Shown here: piece after piece, positions 54,201 to 64,000 of the stretch | Position numbering within the stretch: position 1 is the first letter of the stretch | How the letters are laid out: each line of letters starts with the position of its first letter | Assembly: GCA_900642245.1 (NCBI GenBank) | Contig: CAAAJI010000006.1 | Coordinates: forward strand, 728,655 to 792,654 | Source: Fragilaria radians | Taxonomy: Eukaryota; Bacillariophyta; Fragilariophyceae; Fragilariales; Fragilariaceae | DNA: 64,000 nt | Reading direction: 5' to 3' | Program-made: the position numbers and the translations under genes | Notes under the pieces: generated by a model | Database searches by the model: none | What the model saw: the letters and a program-made list of their open reading frames with translations, nothing else | Told to the model about the DNA's origin: nothing

Positions 54201-55535
54201 AAACTTAATGGTGGAATATGACTCCATTGACAGGAAATTAACTAAGAAATTTGTTGAAATCAAGATTTTGGTGTTGAAATGGCATCTATTGTTAATGAAT
54301 ACCCTTGTTTTACATCACTTTTTTAGAGTATGACTTTTCTTACTCAAGGCTTTCTATCTGGAGATTATCATCCTCGCTAAATCATCAAATTGAGATAAAT
54401 GTTGATCCAAAAAGACTAAGTTAAGTGTGATTATATCATGAGTCAATACACTTGGCATACATTAGATTTGTCTCAATCAGTTTACATTCATCAAGATATT
54501 AGCAAATGATAATGTGGCCCTATTCCTCAGCTCCGAAGAATGTTTTTGAAGCAAAATCTTGGGAGAAAGAGTCATTCATACTGGATAAATTTACAACTCC
54601 AACACTACATAAAAGTATGATAATGCTGCAAGGGCCACCTATTGCAATCAAGAAGTCATAGAAGTGTCGTGTTCTGAATGTCTAGTTTATACCAGAAATT
54701 CAAAGCATTGTGATTTATCCAGAGCTAGAGCTCTCAATGGTGACACTCAAATCTCAAGACCAAAGCAAGATGAATAGATGAATAGGACAACAATTGAAAA
54801 GCAATAGAATTGTGGAGAAGCAAATGCTCACCAGGAGACCTCTGGTGAATACTCAAAGAGAATACGTATCATATTCCTTGGATGAAACTACTAGAACAGA
54901 TTCAGGATCAAGGCTACGCTAGAATTATAGTATACTATCCTAGATGAAGATCTTTACTATAAGTGGAAAGAGGTGGCAAAAAAGAAAATAACTACCACAT
55001 AAAGAGCCGTGATATGTGGTCAATATTGTGGGCAAGAATGAAATTTCATCAAGGCAAACTGGAAGCAGAGAGAAGGAATAAATTGACATAAACAGGGTTG
55101 GTAACGTCACAGAGCTATTGATGAAACGCGCTATTCGTGATTTCTAGAAATTGCTTTCATGAATAAATTTCATATTGAGTTGTCAGATTGAGTTGGTCTT
55201 TCGATTTGAAATGAAATCTCTGTATTCATCCAATTAGAGCTTTAGCCCTTCAAAAATCGGAGTTGTTTAGTCCTGAGAAACGACGACAAAAAATTATTGG
55301 ATACGTAAACTCTTAGGATCGACAAAAACAGTGTGTGTTCGGATCATGTGATATTGAAGACAACACCATGAAAATGGTATCAAGCTAAGGTTTTTCGAAG
55401 ACTGAAATCATTTCAATTGCAAAAATTTAGAAAATATTACTCATCTCTTGCGTTGTAGCAATTTAAAACAAACAAAAACCAAGATTAAGATTTGTTTGTA
55501 CTTCTGTACTGTTGTGTGTGAGAGGAGATAGCACG
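54201..55535. other. Intergenic region ahead of the third propeller gene
   Basis: The first part (to 54595) is the end of duplication copy B. From 54596 the sequence is unique. Fragments at 54640-55100 look repetitive or coding-like in places, but I cannot match them to a family. It includes the promoter of the gene at 55536. Confidence 0.4.
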
Positions 55536-57275
55536 ATGTCGTTATCGTCAATAGCCACAGCGTGTAGCATAGGTTCAAGTATCTCTGACGCATGGTTGGC
55601 TACCAATTTTTGTGTGGAGGAGATTCCAGTTATGGTGGATATGGCACGGACGGTTATTACCTTGGGACGGTCCGATCTTTGGGTATTAGAACGTGGTTCC
55701 TCCAGTGTCGTTTGGATTCAAGATTCCGATGGAGATGACCTTCCAGATACCCGGACAACGTTAGTGACAGTTGCTGGTTTGAATCACGGACTGTGCTACC
55801 ACGACGGATACATGTATGCCTCCACGGAGTCTCATGTCTTTCGTTGGTCGGTTAGTCGTAACTCCGAAGTCGTTGGATCGATGGAGACTATTATCGACAA
55901 TATGAGTACAGGTGGTCACGCCACTCGTACGATTATATTTGACAGTCAGGGTCGTTTGTACGTTGCGATTGGTTCCTACAAAAATGTGGATTCCGATTCT
56001 TCAAGAGCACGCATTCGTCGCTTTGTGATCAAGGATGCAGCCTTCCCTATTGACTTCCAAAGTGGTGAAGTCTTTGCGGATGGACTTCGAAATGAAGTAG
56101 GCCTTGCCTTTGACAAATTTGGGGTTTTATGGGGTGTGGAGAATAGTGCCGATAGGCTCATTCGACGTGATTTGGGTAGCGGAATTGAACTTGATAATCC
56201 TGCCGAAGAATTAAATCGATTTCGTGAAGAGGATGCTGGGAAACATTGGGGTTATCCGTGGTGCTGGACTGAATTCTCTATACCAGAGCCCTATGGGAAG
56301 GGGCCCGGAACCGCATGGGCTTGGCCAACTACAATGACAACCATATCCGACTCGGAATGTCAATCCAATTTCGTACCACCGGCCATGGCATTACAGGGAT
56401 ATTCGGCACCACTTGGCATTGCATTTTATAACTACACAAGCGTGGAACATCTCCCAACAAATTGTGTCGGTACATTTCCCAAGTCGATGGACGGCTTTGC
56501 GTTCCTAGCCTATCACGGGTCGTGGAATCGAGATGATCCAACGGGATTTAAGGTTGTATATGTTGAGATGGATACATCTGGTAACGTACGGTCTGGAACT
56601 GCAGCAAAAGATTTGTTGAAGCATCAACCTCCATACGCACAATGGAATGATGGTTTCCGACCAGTAGATGTGGCTTTTGATGTCTGTGGGAGACTTATTG
56701 TGACCTCAGATGGAACCGGGGGTAGCGGATCAAAACTTGTACGAATTTCTTACGTAGAGTCATCTGCACCGAATGATAACACAGATAATCCTGCTACAAC
56801 AACAAACTCACCAGTAACAAGCCCTATTGCGGACGACAATTCATACCTGACAGAGGAACCAACTATATCTCCAGTTCTTGAACCAACTTCTATACCGTCG
56901 ACAAGGCCTGTAGAGAATGTTGCCCCCGTATATACGGAGCAACCAACAGTATCTCAAGCTGATGGCGGTTCCACAGATTTTGATTCAAATCTGGGCAATA
57001 CTAATGCACCAAGTGCTTATCCATTCTCTAGTCCAAATAATTTGCTTCCAATTACACCTGTTATCATTCCATGGGGTAATCCCGGCAGCTTGGCAGCTAT
57101 TCCACCGAACACACTCTCTACTGAGAAGCTAAGTGTTAGACCAACAATTCCTGACTCGTTGAAGGGGTCCAGCAACTCCTTCAGCGTAACTTCGAGTGCT
57201 TCAAGAAACTTAAACATTATTCACCTATCATGGTTGTTACTGACGACTTCAGTAATCCTTGCATTTTGGGGCTAA
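55536..57275 (+). CDS. Sorbosone/glucose-dehydrogenase-like beta-propeller with GPI-anchor-like tail, no Hint domain
   Basis: Translation from the ATG at 55536 gives 579 residues. An earlier TTG at 55512 is not used, and all three propeller paralogues start with Met-Ser-Leu-Ser. Residues 1-405 match the propeller of the two upstream genes (GLNHGL, GGHATRTIIFD, FADGLRNEVGLAFD, HWGYPWCW, AYHGSWNRD). At the point where the others have Cys407, this protein switches to a Ser/Thr/Pro-rich linker (about 408-550, TNSPVTSP and EPTISPVLEPTSIPS), probably O-glycosylated, and ends in a hydrophobic stretch (LSWLLLTTSVILAFWG) with no charged tail, as in GPI-anchor signals. This predicts a cell-surface propeller. 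Sugar oxidation with PQQ is the family activity in bacteria; cofactor and substrate here are unknown. Confidence 0.85.
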   Translation: MSLSSIATACSIGSSISDAWLATNFCVEEIPVMVDMARTVITLGRSDLWVLERGSSSVVWIQDSDGDDLPDTRTTLVTVAGLNHGLCYHDGYMYASTESHVFRWSVSRNSEVVGSMETIIDNMSTGGHATRTIIFDSQGRLYVAIGSYKNVDSDSSRARIRRFVIKDAAFPIDFQSGEVFADGLRNEVGLAFDKFGVLWGVENSADRLIRRDLGSGIELDNPAEELNRFREEDAGKHWGYPWCWTEFSIPEPYGKGPGTAWAWPTTMTTISDSECQSNFVPPAMALQGYSAPLGIAFYNYTSVEHLPTNCVGTFPKSMDGFAFLAYHGSWNRDDPTGFKVVYVEMDTSGNVRSGTAAKDLLKHQPPYAQWNDGFRPVDVAFDVCGRLIVTSDGTGGSGSKLVRISYVESSAPNDNTDNPATTTNSPVTSPIADDNSYLTEEPTISPVLEPTSIPSTRPVENVAPVYTEQPTVSQADGGSTDFDSNLGNTNAPSAYPFSSPNNLLPITPVIIPWGNPGSLAAIPPNTLSTEKLSVRPTIPDSLKGSSNSFSVTSSASRNLNIIHLSWLLLTTSVILAFWG

Positions 57276-57783
57276 TTGCAGTACAACTTATTAAGCTAAG
57301 CTATTTCTATCCTATACATTTGCAGAGTCAATTTAACATTGCCATTAGAAAATATGAATGAAATATACTAGATATGCTTCTCTTGCAATTTATATGGGAC
57401 CATGAAGAATAAAAGGTGTACTTCATTAACGGAAGCGTCAGTATAACCTGTCAATTACAATGAGAAAATGGATATTGTGTAAACTAAAGATGTTCTCCCT
57501 TCAATTACCACTAGACCTGATATTTGGGGATGTTTGATTCTTTTTTGCTCATTGGTTAGGTTAGGTATTTTCCCTCTGTAACTGTATCAAGTGCTCTTTA
57601 AATTACAAATATTACTTACATCGTTTCTACTACACACCAGATGGTGGTTTACCGTTCGTCTAAGCTAGGGTTAAGAAACTTTATATTTTGAATCTCGTGT
57701 AAGTACTTTGACACCCCCCAAATATTTTCTAGATCACGATTTGACAGTCCAAATAATTACAAGTGGGTGTGAAGAATTCTGTA
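57276..57783. other. Intergenic region
   Basis: 508 bases with no gene. It holds the 3' end of the propeller gene and the promoter of the MIT-like gene. Confidence 0.5.
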
Positions 57784-58788
57784 ATGGAAAGCATCGTTGG
57801 GATTGACAAAGCCCTCAATCATATTGAAAAAGGCAATCAATATGAAAATGAGAGAAACTATTGGCAAGCTGCAATAAGCTTTGGAAATGCAATGAGTGAG
57901 TTGTTTCACCTTGCATTGTCCATGAGCCCAAAAAATCAAGAGGAAGAACGAATCTGCGAACTTTTCCAGGCCCAGTGTCGTGAGTATTTGCATAAGGCAA
58001 GAACCAATCTGATTATAGCCATGAAGGAAGAAGATAAAGAGGATTTTAATGATAAAGACGGAGATCCGAAGTTCATTACAATATCATCCGACGAAGCGGA
58101 GACTCGAGTACGCCTCTTTGCGACGTTATACTCGAAGGAACTGGAGATGTCTAGAACTGGTTTAGATCTTCCACAGATTCAGGAAAAGTCAAAACAACAA
58201 GTTTCGCTCGAAGATCGTCTGAACTCATTGAATGCCTCATTGCCATCGAATCTCAAAACCGAAGAAGAGCGAATGAAGGATTTCGACCAGGGTCTAAAGA
58301 GACTTGGCGTAAACGTCACCTCACATGCAGATAAACCAGCGACAATGTTGGAAACTCCTGTATCTACTGAGGAAAAAATTACGTTGATTATGGCTCAAGC
58401 TATAGATGAAGTAAATTATGGAAAACATGACGAGAAACAAGACGAGAAACAAATCGCGGTTAGGGACAACAATGACTACAACGACGACGACATTGAGTTG
58501 TCCGACGACGATGATGATAATGATGATGATGATGAGAGTAGCGAAGGTTCCAAGGATGACAGTCTTTCACCAATACTTTTGAACCAAAAGAGGATAAGAA
58601 AGACGGTTGTGAATGCATATGTCAAGTTGGCACATGTCATTACAATCTTGGATTCCACAGAAAATTCGGAGGAAAAGCAAGAGGCTGTGGTAAAGAAAAC
58701 CGAAGATGATTATGATCAGGCACAGATCTCATTATTGAAGGCGAAGAAATATCTTGGTAGAGCCGCTTCATTTTGGATCGTTGAGTAA
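57784..58788 (+). CDS. Acidic MIT-domain-like protein
   Basis: The ATG at 57784 gives 334 residues; an upstream GTG at 57763 is not used. The first about 80 residues form a helical hairpin or three-helix bundle (ALNHIEKGNQYENERNYWQA, FGNAMSELFHLAL, FQAQCREYLHKARTNLI), which resembles an MIT domain of ESCRT-III/VPS4 partners. A very acidic run of Asp, with some Glu and Asn, at about 235-260 is encoded by GAT/GAC repeats (58486-58545). The C-terminal 70 residues are again helical. A role in membrane trafficking is inferred from the N-terminal fold only. Confidence 0.5.
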   Translation: MESIVGIDKALNHIEKGNQYENERNYWQAAISFGNAMSELFHLALSMSPKNQEEERICELFQAQCREYLHKARTNLIIAMKEEDKEDFNDKDGDPKFITISSDEAETRVRLFATLYSKELEMSRTGLDLPQIQEKSKQQVSLEDRLNSLNASLPSNLKTEEERMKDFDQGLKRLGVNVTSHADKPATMLETPVSTEEKITLIMAQAIDEVNYGKHDEKQDEKQIAVRDNNDYNDDDIELSDDDDDNDDDDESSEGSKDDSLSPILLNQKRIRKTVVNAYVKLAHVITILDSTENSEEKQEAVVKKTEDDYDQAQISLLKAKKYLGRAASFWIVE

Positions 58789-61270
58789 CATAAATGACAT
58801 GTATGGCTCTCATTTTTGTGTACTATACATTCATACATAGAACTTGCTGTCAGCATCTTGGCAGATAAAATCCAAGTCTTTACTGAGTGAGAGAGTCAAT
58901 GTGATATTTATTCCAGGGAGAGGGCTGATTAATGAAAAAAGGTACGAAGGTTATTATTGGACATGTTTTTAGAATTTAGTAAGAAAATAAATTTTGGTTA
59001 TTTCCACTACATTCATTGTGTTGAACAGCTTCCAAGATATCTCTCAATGGATAAGATGTCATTTGGTATTATCACGGAAAGAATGAATACGCTAAAATGC
59101 CAGAAAGTATAAAGAGACTTTGACGATTATTTTAAGCTAACATGACATGATTTCGTCTATTTCTGATGCCTCATGAAAGAAACCCCAAGGGTCAAAGCTA
59201 CAAACTGAGGTACAGAAAATGTAGGTAAATAGTAGAGGAGAAGATTAATGGATGTAACACAGATACAGAAGTATTGGATGGACACGCGACCTGGTTTACA
59301 GATTCGAGGGTGCAGGGAATATGTATTCAGGATTCGAAGCCAATTTCTGGTAAGGGAAACTACGAATCACTATTGAGACTCCTCATGGCATCCTCCCAAG
59401 TTGTTTGGTGACTAAAAAAATAGAAACGATTAAGTTTTGTCTTCGTGCATAAAAGTGTGGATAGTTATCGCTAGAAGAAATACTGGTCTCGTTCAATCAT
59501 TAATCTATGACCTAGTCTCCTCACCGAAGTGAGATGCTTCCATTGTAGAATGGAATGCTAATCCCACTTAACATTCATGACCCCTTCAAGCACTAATCAT
59601 CTTATGCATGTATGATAGGCTTTATGGGTTGAGCTATACCAATGTTTGAGATGTCCTCAATTGCGTGATATACGAAATTAAAGAATTAAGGATATCCTTG
59701 GCATTCAGAAACTAAAACAAGGCTAGACATTCTTAAATGTCTCTTTGATTCCCCACAAAAACTCGGACTAATTCAGAAAGATGTTGGATGACTTTGGAAT
59801 GATAAATGGTATGTGTGATTGTCATATGGTAATTATAAATCGTCCATAGCATTGGATTACAAATAGAAAGAGTGTGTAGTGCAATGTTGAAGGATACTAA
59901 TTGAGGGTCTCTAGTATTTAGGTGATAAATTGTTTGGCAAAATACAAATTCGAGAAGTGGTCGCATATGAATAGATACATATGAATACATTCGTGTTTCT
60001 TGGAAGCCCCATGTGGATACTGTCACCTCTGACGTGATCACTGGGCAAGATGATAACGTAAGAATTCTGCTAATTTTTAGCAAACATTTAATTAAATGCA
60101 CTGATTGAGAGCTACATGTAGGAATTCTCAACATCAACCAACTCTGATAATTTTGGTTACATTTCTATGTTGCTAAAACATGGCATCCTTGAAATCGGAA
60201 ACTAATACTGTCTAGAGTAGCGCAATGTATAATCTATTATGTTTATTAGATTTAATATATGAAGTCTTAGAACCACTATGAAAAAGTCTGAGAAAAAATT
60301 AAAATCATTAGAGAAACTCAACTTTCCAAAATTACCTCAAACTCATAGAAGATACCTTGAATCTTGGATGGCATAAGTAAAGTTCCGAGTTGGTTAGAAG
60401 ACAATTTCAACCCGTAAAGTTTTTAGTAAAGTTGCCGATTGAACGCGAAGAAAAGCATAGAAGATGACTGTAGCCTGTGATGCCGCAGGTTTTGTAGGTG
60501 GTTCTAAAAAGGATGAAAACCTGCTGAATGGGGTTGAAGGGAAAACTCAAGGTTCCATCACCAACGGCATCTCCACCAGATGTGTCAACATCAGGAATTT
60601 AATGTTTGTATTATAAAGTGATCCATTCTTCCTTTTGCGTAAAGAGAATTGCCTTCTCTGTTTGTCTAGGTGACTGATGCAACTAGGGCAAAAGGTGAAA
60701 CTTGGAAATTATTAATTCTATTTTTATAATCGTATTTCGTATTTAAAAATTTGTAAAGATTCCAAATGCTATCAGCCCTGGGAAAACATTTCAGGGGGGA
60801 ATTTCCATTTCAAGTAATATTTAATCATCACAAAGTACATCTGAAGAAATATTGTTTGTAACATCCAAATTTACAAGGGGTTTGTTGTTTTCACAAAATT
60901 CATCTGAAGAAACCATATTTGTAACTACAAGGGGGTTGTCGGTCTCTTTATTTCCTTGTACTCACAGTAAGGGATGTCCCTGATACTGGTGTATAAACAT
61001 ATTACATTGCCTCTTTGCTACCAGACTGATTATTGCTTATATTGCCTTGTAATAAAGTATTATCTATTTAGTTCAAATGTCAATAATATTCATCAACATA
61101 TCTGAATGTTTCGCAATCACACCCTTTGGGTGGAATCCAAAATCGTGAAACAAATTTGTTTTGGGGGAATCCGGAAATCTGAGAATTTATATCGTATGTG
61201 GAACAAGCTATTTTTTTTCACACAAAGAACTGAATATGCCATTTTTGGTTATTTGTTTCTTCGAAGAATA
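58789..61270. other. Intergenic region, 2.5 kb
   Basis: No gene I can support. A minus-strand open stretch of up to 134 codons (60137-59733) has an ATG near its start (60134) but no recognised domain; it may be a transposon relic or chance. CATCTGAAGAAA and ACAAGGGG text recurs around 60840-60940 as a short imperfect repeat. Confidence 0.4.
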
Positions 61271-62428
61271 ATGAATGACTATGACGATATTAGAAATTTA
61301 ATTGTTGAACCTCTCCAAGATGCGGTTCCTGCCTATGTAGCTTTCATGCTAGCCGGAATGCTTATCTTAATTGTTATCGTCATGTGGGGCTGGAATTGGA
61401 TTGCCAACAAGTTACAGATCGATCCTGAAATAGCATCCGCCACAGAAGAAAATTTTGAAATTTGGACACCGAATGGGACCTTGTCCACAACTATCATGGT
61501 CTTGGGTTGCATGATTCCTTCCTTTCTTGTCTTGGGTGGTATACAATATGAATTCCAGACTGCAATGAGGGTTGTGACGATCTTCCCAGTTGCTATATTG
61601 ATCATTGGGGGGACACAAACATATTTTAACTACAAACGACATCGAGTCCAGTATTATCGTGCCAAACGGACGGGAGATTTGCATAGACTTGCCTTTTATG
61701 ATACATATCTTCGTAAATTTGAAGTCCATACTATCTTTGCCGATCCAGATGAACCATTGTCGCGCATTTTTCTCATTGGGTCAAGCCAAGTTATCCTACT
61801 GGCTTTGTATGTGTGGGGTTTGTGGGACCGAGGAAGACCAAACTTTAGTTATCCCCGTCTATATGCCTACTACTATGCTGGAATTTTAATGTTGGTGTCT
61901 TATGTTGCTGGAAAGCTCGCGGCCCAAAAAGAACGTAATGTAAAGGCCTTTGCCAACAAGTGGAGAACATTCATTCGAAACGGAGGTCCATCTCCAAAAC
62001 GTGAAATCATAAATCGTCCCTCTGGATTTTTAAATTCTTCCTCATTTTGGTCCTTCTATTTCCTAGGAGTGGAAGTTTATGGTAACGATTATAGTTTTGC
62101 ATCGGACGGGGAGATAACAATGGCGACTTTGGTCATGAGGTACTTCTTGGATGTGCTTGTGAATTCTGTTGGCCTTTACTACATCATGGTTGGACTACCG
62201 ATAATGGTATCTCATGACAAGGGCCCGATAGATTTCGTCCTTACAGCCGTTGCAGCCTTCTATATATTGGAAATGGACAAAGTAACCGAACATCGAACTA
62301 TCAATATTCCCAACTTTGATAAGGCTCAAAATTCAATAGACAATTCCAAAAACGACGAATTAATATCTATCATGAAGGATCTTCCTTTAGAAATGCGTAA
62401 GCGGCTTCTTGATGCATTAAAGTCATGA
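61271..62428 (+). CDS. Multispanning membrane protein of unknown function
   Basis: From the ATG at 61271 the protein has 385 residues; an ATG at 61106 would add 55 residues that look noncoding. Six or seven hydrophobic helices are visible, including YVAFMLAGMLILIVIVMWGW, TIMVLGCMIPSFLVLGGIQY, VVTIFPVAILIIGG, IFLIGSSQVILLALYVWGLW, YYYAGILMLVSYVAG and VNSVGLYYIMVGLPIMV. The loop after the third helix is basic. The last 50 residues are soluble and charged. I recognise no transporter or enzyme signature. Confidence 0.65.
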   Translation: MNDYDDIRNLIVEPLQDAVPAYVAFMLAGMLILIVIVMWGWNWIANKLQIDPEIASATEENFEIWTPNGTLSTTIMVLGCMIPSFLVLGGIQYEFQTAMRVVTIFPVAILIIGGTQTYFNYKRHRVQYYRAKRTGDLHRLAFYDTYLRKFEVHTIFADPDEPLSRIFLIGSSQVILLALYVWGLWDRGRPNFSYPRLYAYYYAGILMLVSYVAGKLAAQKERNVKAFANKWRTFIRNGGPSPKREIINRPSGFLNSSSFWSFYFLGVEVYGNDYSFASDGEITMATLVMRYFLDVLVNSVGLYYIMVGLPIMVSHDKGPIDFVLTAVAAFYILEMDKVTEHRTINIPNFDKAQNSIDNSKNDELISIMKDLPLEMRKRLLDALKS

Positions 62429-62601
62429 ATAAGAATATGCCTTTTGTATTGTCTCATTCCAATACATGGGGTATCACATGTTACAAATCATTATAACTTT
62501 GTAAAGTCATCTTATCACCTACAAATACAGATTCATTTTAGCCGTTCTGCATTTCCCCTTAATTTTTAAGAATTCAGTTTTTGTGTAGGCTTAAAAGGAT
62601 T

Positions 62602-63268
62602 CCATCAAAATTTAATATTCGTATCTCATGAGGTACATGTTTTTGTGACAAAATGAAAACAGGCAGTATAAGTCAATTCACATCATTCACAATTTGGTAC
62701 TTTATTTGATTTTTCCACAATTTACTGTAAAAATGATGTGTAACTATACTGAAGTCTATACAAGGACAAGTTTAATTATAAGGTAGAAGAACAGAGCAAT
62801 TAGAATTTTTTTGTATTTTATGATTTATCTAGCCAGCAATATTCATTTGTAAATGTTCAAGGAGAAACAATTGACCTTCTTGATCCTGATTCTTTTGGCA
62901 ATTCACTAGTTTTTATTTTATGAATCCAGCAACATTCAGGTGTGGAATCAATGTGTTGTAGGTGGTAATATTGAATTGGAAAGTTTTGAAAAAAAAAATG
63001 TTCTAGGATTTCATTCTTGCAGTTAATGAAAACAAACCGATTTCTGCAAACAGTTTTGTTAACTTGGAGGGATGATCAGCGTAACCCATAACTCTTTTGA
63101 GAATGCGAAGGAATTGCTTTAGGGACCACGTTTTGTTCAAACCTACTAGTAACGCCGGTACATTTGAAGTTTTGAATACATCGCAACATCTGACTAGAAT
63201 GGCACCCATTGTGGCAGGAACGAACCTTTTGATGATGACGACGATGATGATGAGGAGGAGAACAAAAA
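62602..63268. repeat. Tandem duplication of a gene's 5' end, unit 1
   Basis: CCATCAAAATTTAA at 62602 recurs at 63269, and the two units then match through TGATTTATCTAGCCAGCA, CCTGATTCTTTTGGCAATTCACTAGTTTTT, and the start of a coding region. Unit 1 ends at GAGAACAAAAAC and passes straight into the start of unit 2, giving a clean junction. Confidence 0.88.
63072..63268 (+). pseudogene. Truncated duplicate of the 5' coding end of the gene at 63666
   Basis: It starts with the same ATG ATC AGC GTA ACC CAT text as the intact gene, but a TAG follows after 16 codons and indels break the frame. The remainder, including the GAT/GAC repeat, stops at the duplication junction, so this is a dead stub. Confidence 0.8.
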
Positions 63269-63866
63269 CCATCAAAATTTAACATTCGCATCTCATGAGG
63301 TAAATGTTTTTGCGACAAAATGAAATTGGAATGTGACTACAATGAACTCTATAAAAGGACAATTGCAATGTAAGATAGAAGAACAAAGTAAATAAAAAGG
63401 TTATTTGTACTTTATGATTTATCTAGCCAGCAGTATAAATTTGTGAATGTTCAAGGAGAAACAATTGACGTTCTTGATCCTGATTCTTTTGGCAATTCAC
63501 TAGTTTTTGTAGTATGAATCCAGCAACATTCAGGTGTGGAATCAATGTGTTGTTGGTGGTAATATTGAATTGGAAAATTGTGAAAAAAATAATGTTCTAG
63601 GATTTCATTCTTGCAGTTAATGAAAACAAACCGATTTCTGCAAACAGTTTTGTTAACTTGGAGGGATGATCAGCGTAACCCATAACTCTTTTGAGAATGC
63701 GAAGGAATTGCTACCGGTTATATTTAAGGAATTCAAACCGACTAGTAACGCCGGTGCATTTGAAGTTTTGATTACATCGCGACATCTGAATAGAATGGCA
63801 CCCATTGCGGCAGGAACGAATCCATTTGATGATGACGACGATGATGACGAGGAGGAGAACAAAAAC
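63269..63866. repeat. Tandem duplication of a gene's 5' end, unit 2
   Basis: Partner of 62602-63268, somewhat shorter through indels. It supplies the promoter and first codons of the gene that continues out of the window. Confidence 0.88.
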
Positions 63867-64000
63867 GGGCAGCCGTTAGATATCCCAATGTCATCGATAC
63901 TGCAGTCACATCATCTGCCTGTAGTACAAATGGATACTACGGTAGAATACACTGTCCGAACGACAACCGACATTATGGAATCGTATGATGATCGTGAGGA
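63666..64000 (+). CDS. Start of an acidic protein of unknown function (3' end outside window)
   Basis: An in-frame TAA lies just upstream of the ATG at 63666, and the frame stays open to the last base (about 111 codons). The protein begins with ISVTHNSFENAKELLPVIF, then FEVLITSRHLNRMAPIAAG, then a run of Asp and Glu after NPF, encoded by GAT/GAC/GAG repeats. No domain is recognised from this part. It has no stop in the window, which makes it easy to miss. A stretch of unit 1 shows how the same 5' end decayed in the duplicate. Confidence 0.65.
   Translation, partial: MISVTHNSFENAKELLPVIFKEFKPTSNAGAFEVLITSRHLNRMAPIAAGTNPFDDDDDDDEEENKNGQPLDIPMSSILQSHHLPVVQMDTTVEYTVRTTTDIMESYDDRE

Larger units (their letters stand above)
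49539..54595. repeat. Tandem duplication of START plus propeller-Hint genes, copy B
   Basis: Partner of 43337-49518. Coding parts are nearly identical at DNA level and intergenic parts diverge more through indels. The unit ends near 54595, where copy A meets the gap. Confidence 0.93.

Noticed and set aside
58476..58560. GAT/GAC repeat as a stand-alone microsatellite feature
   Set aside because: It is in frame inside the MIT-like gene and encodes its acidic run, so it is described there.
59733..60137. 134-codon minus-strand ORF
   Set aside because: It has no recognised domain and an odd composition (many Ser, Thr, Ile, His). A retroelement remnant is possible but not supported.
1..64000. tRNA, rRNA, CRISPR arrays or operons
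   Set aside because: Scanning for B-box-like GGTTCGAA words and regular spaced repeats gave nothing convincing (the GGTTCGAA near 25100 on the minus strand lacks a tRNA-like surround), and the gene structure is eukaryotic.

Overview
The window looks like nuclear DNA of a photosynthetic stramenopile, most probably a diatom. It is AT-rich and carries large, mostly single-exon genes with a few short GT-AG introns (79, 123 and probably 144 nt). A nuclear-encoded plastid TatA-like protein starts with a signal-peptide-like leader ending in a Ser-Phe junction, like the ASAFAP-type presequences of diatoms. There are decayed copia elements with diatom-like reverse transcriptase, Pro-Thr/Pro-Ser-rich linkers, and a thioredoxin reductase that ends Cys-UGA-Gly (selenocysteine). 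The species cannot be named from sequence alone. Two runs of 20 N (3647-3666, 49519-49538) fall inside tandem duplications and probably mark imperfectly assembled repeats.

Layout. 1-6162: tandem duplication carrying a TatA-like gene (copy A cut by the window edge, copy B complete) and gypsy-integrase relics, separated by a second degenerate repeat and a gap. 6337-9975: two convergent glycosyltransferase genes, an O-fucosyltransferase-like protein with one intron and a GT92 protein. 10300-13930: decayed minus-strand Ty1/copia element. 14722-20649: large DDT/PHD/AT-hook chromatin protein, followed by a second copia RT relic. 22350-30084: UTP11, a secreted protein of unknown function (minus) and a membrane LRR protein. 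31812-33794: glutaredoxin-like/thioredoxin reductase fusion selenoprotein whose first exon and last two codons are missed by simple ORF calling. 34045-42753: a small membrane protein, a likely hidden spliced gene (minus), a TRF4-type nucleotidyltransferase, a RING-CH protein and an Arb2-domain protein.

43119-57275: the most unusual region. Five same-strand genes alternate: START-domain protein, sugar/sorbosone-dehydrogenase-like beta-propeller fused to a Hedgehog-type Hint domain with a membrane tail, START again, propeller-Hint again, then a propeller in which the Hint-membrane module is replaced by a Ser/Thr/Pro-rich linker with a GPI-anchor-like tail. The first four genes arose by tandem duplication. 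One duplicate later received a clean 590-bp solo LTR. Hedgehog Hint domains join a protein to sterol and START domains bind sterols or lipids, so lipid-linked processing or membrane tethering of a surface propeller is a testable hypothesis. The sequence does not prove it.

57784-64000: an acidic MIT-like protein, a multispanning membrane protein, and the start of a gene whose promoter and 5' coding end have been tandemly duplicated, leaving a dead upstream stub.
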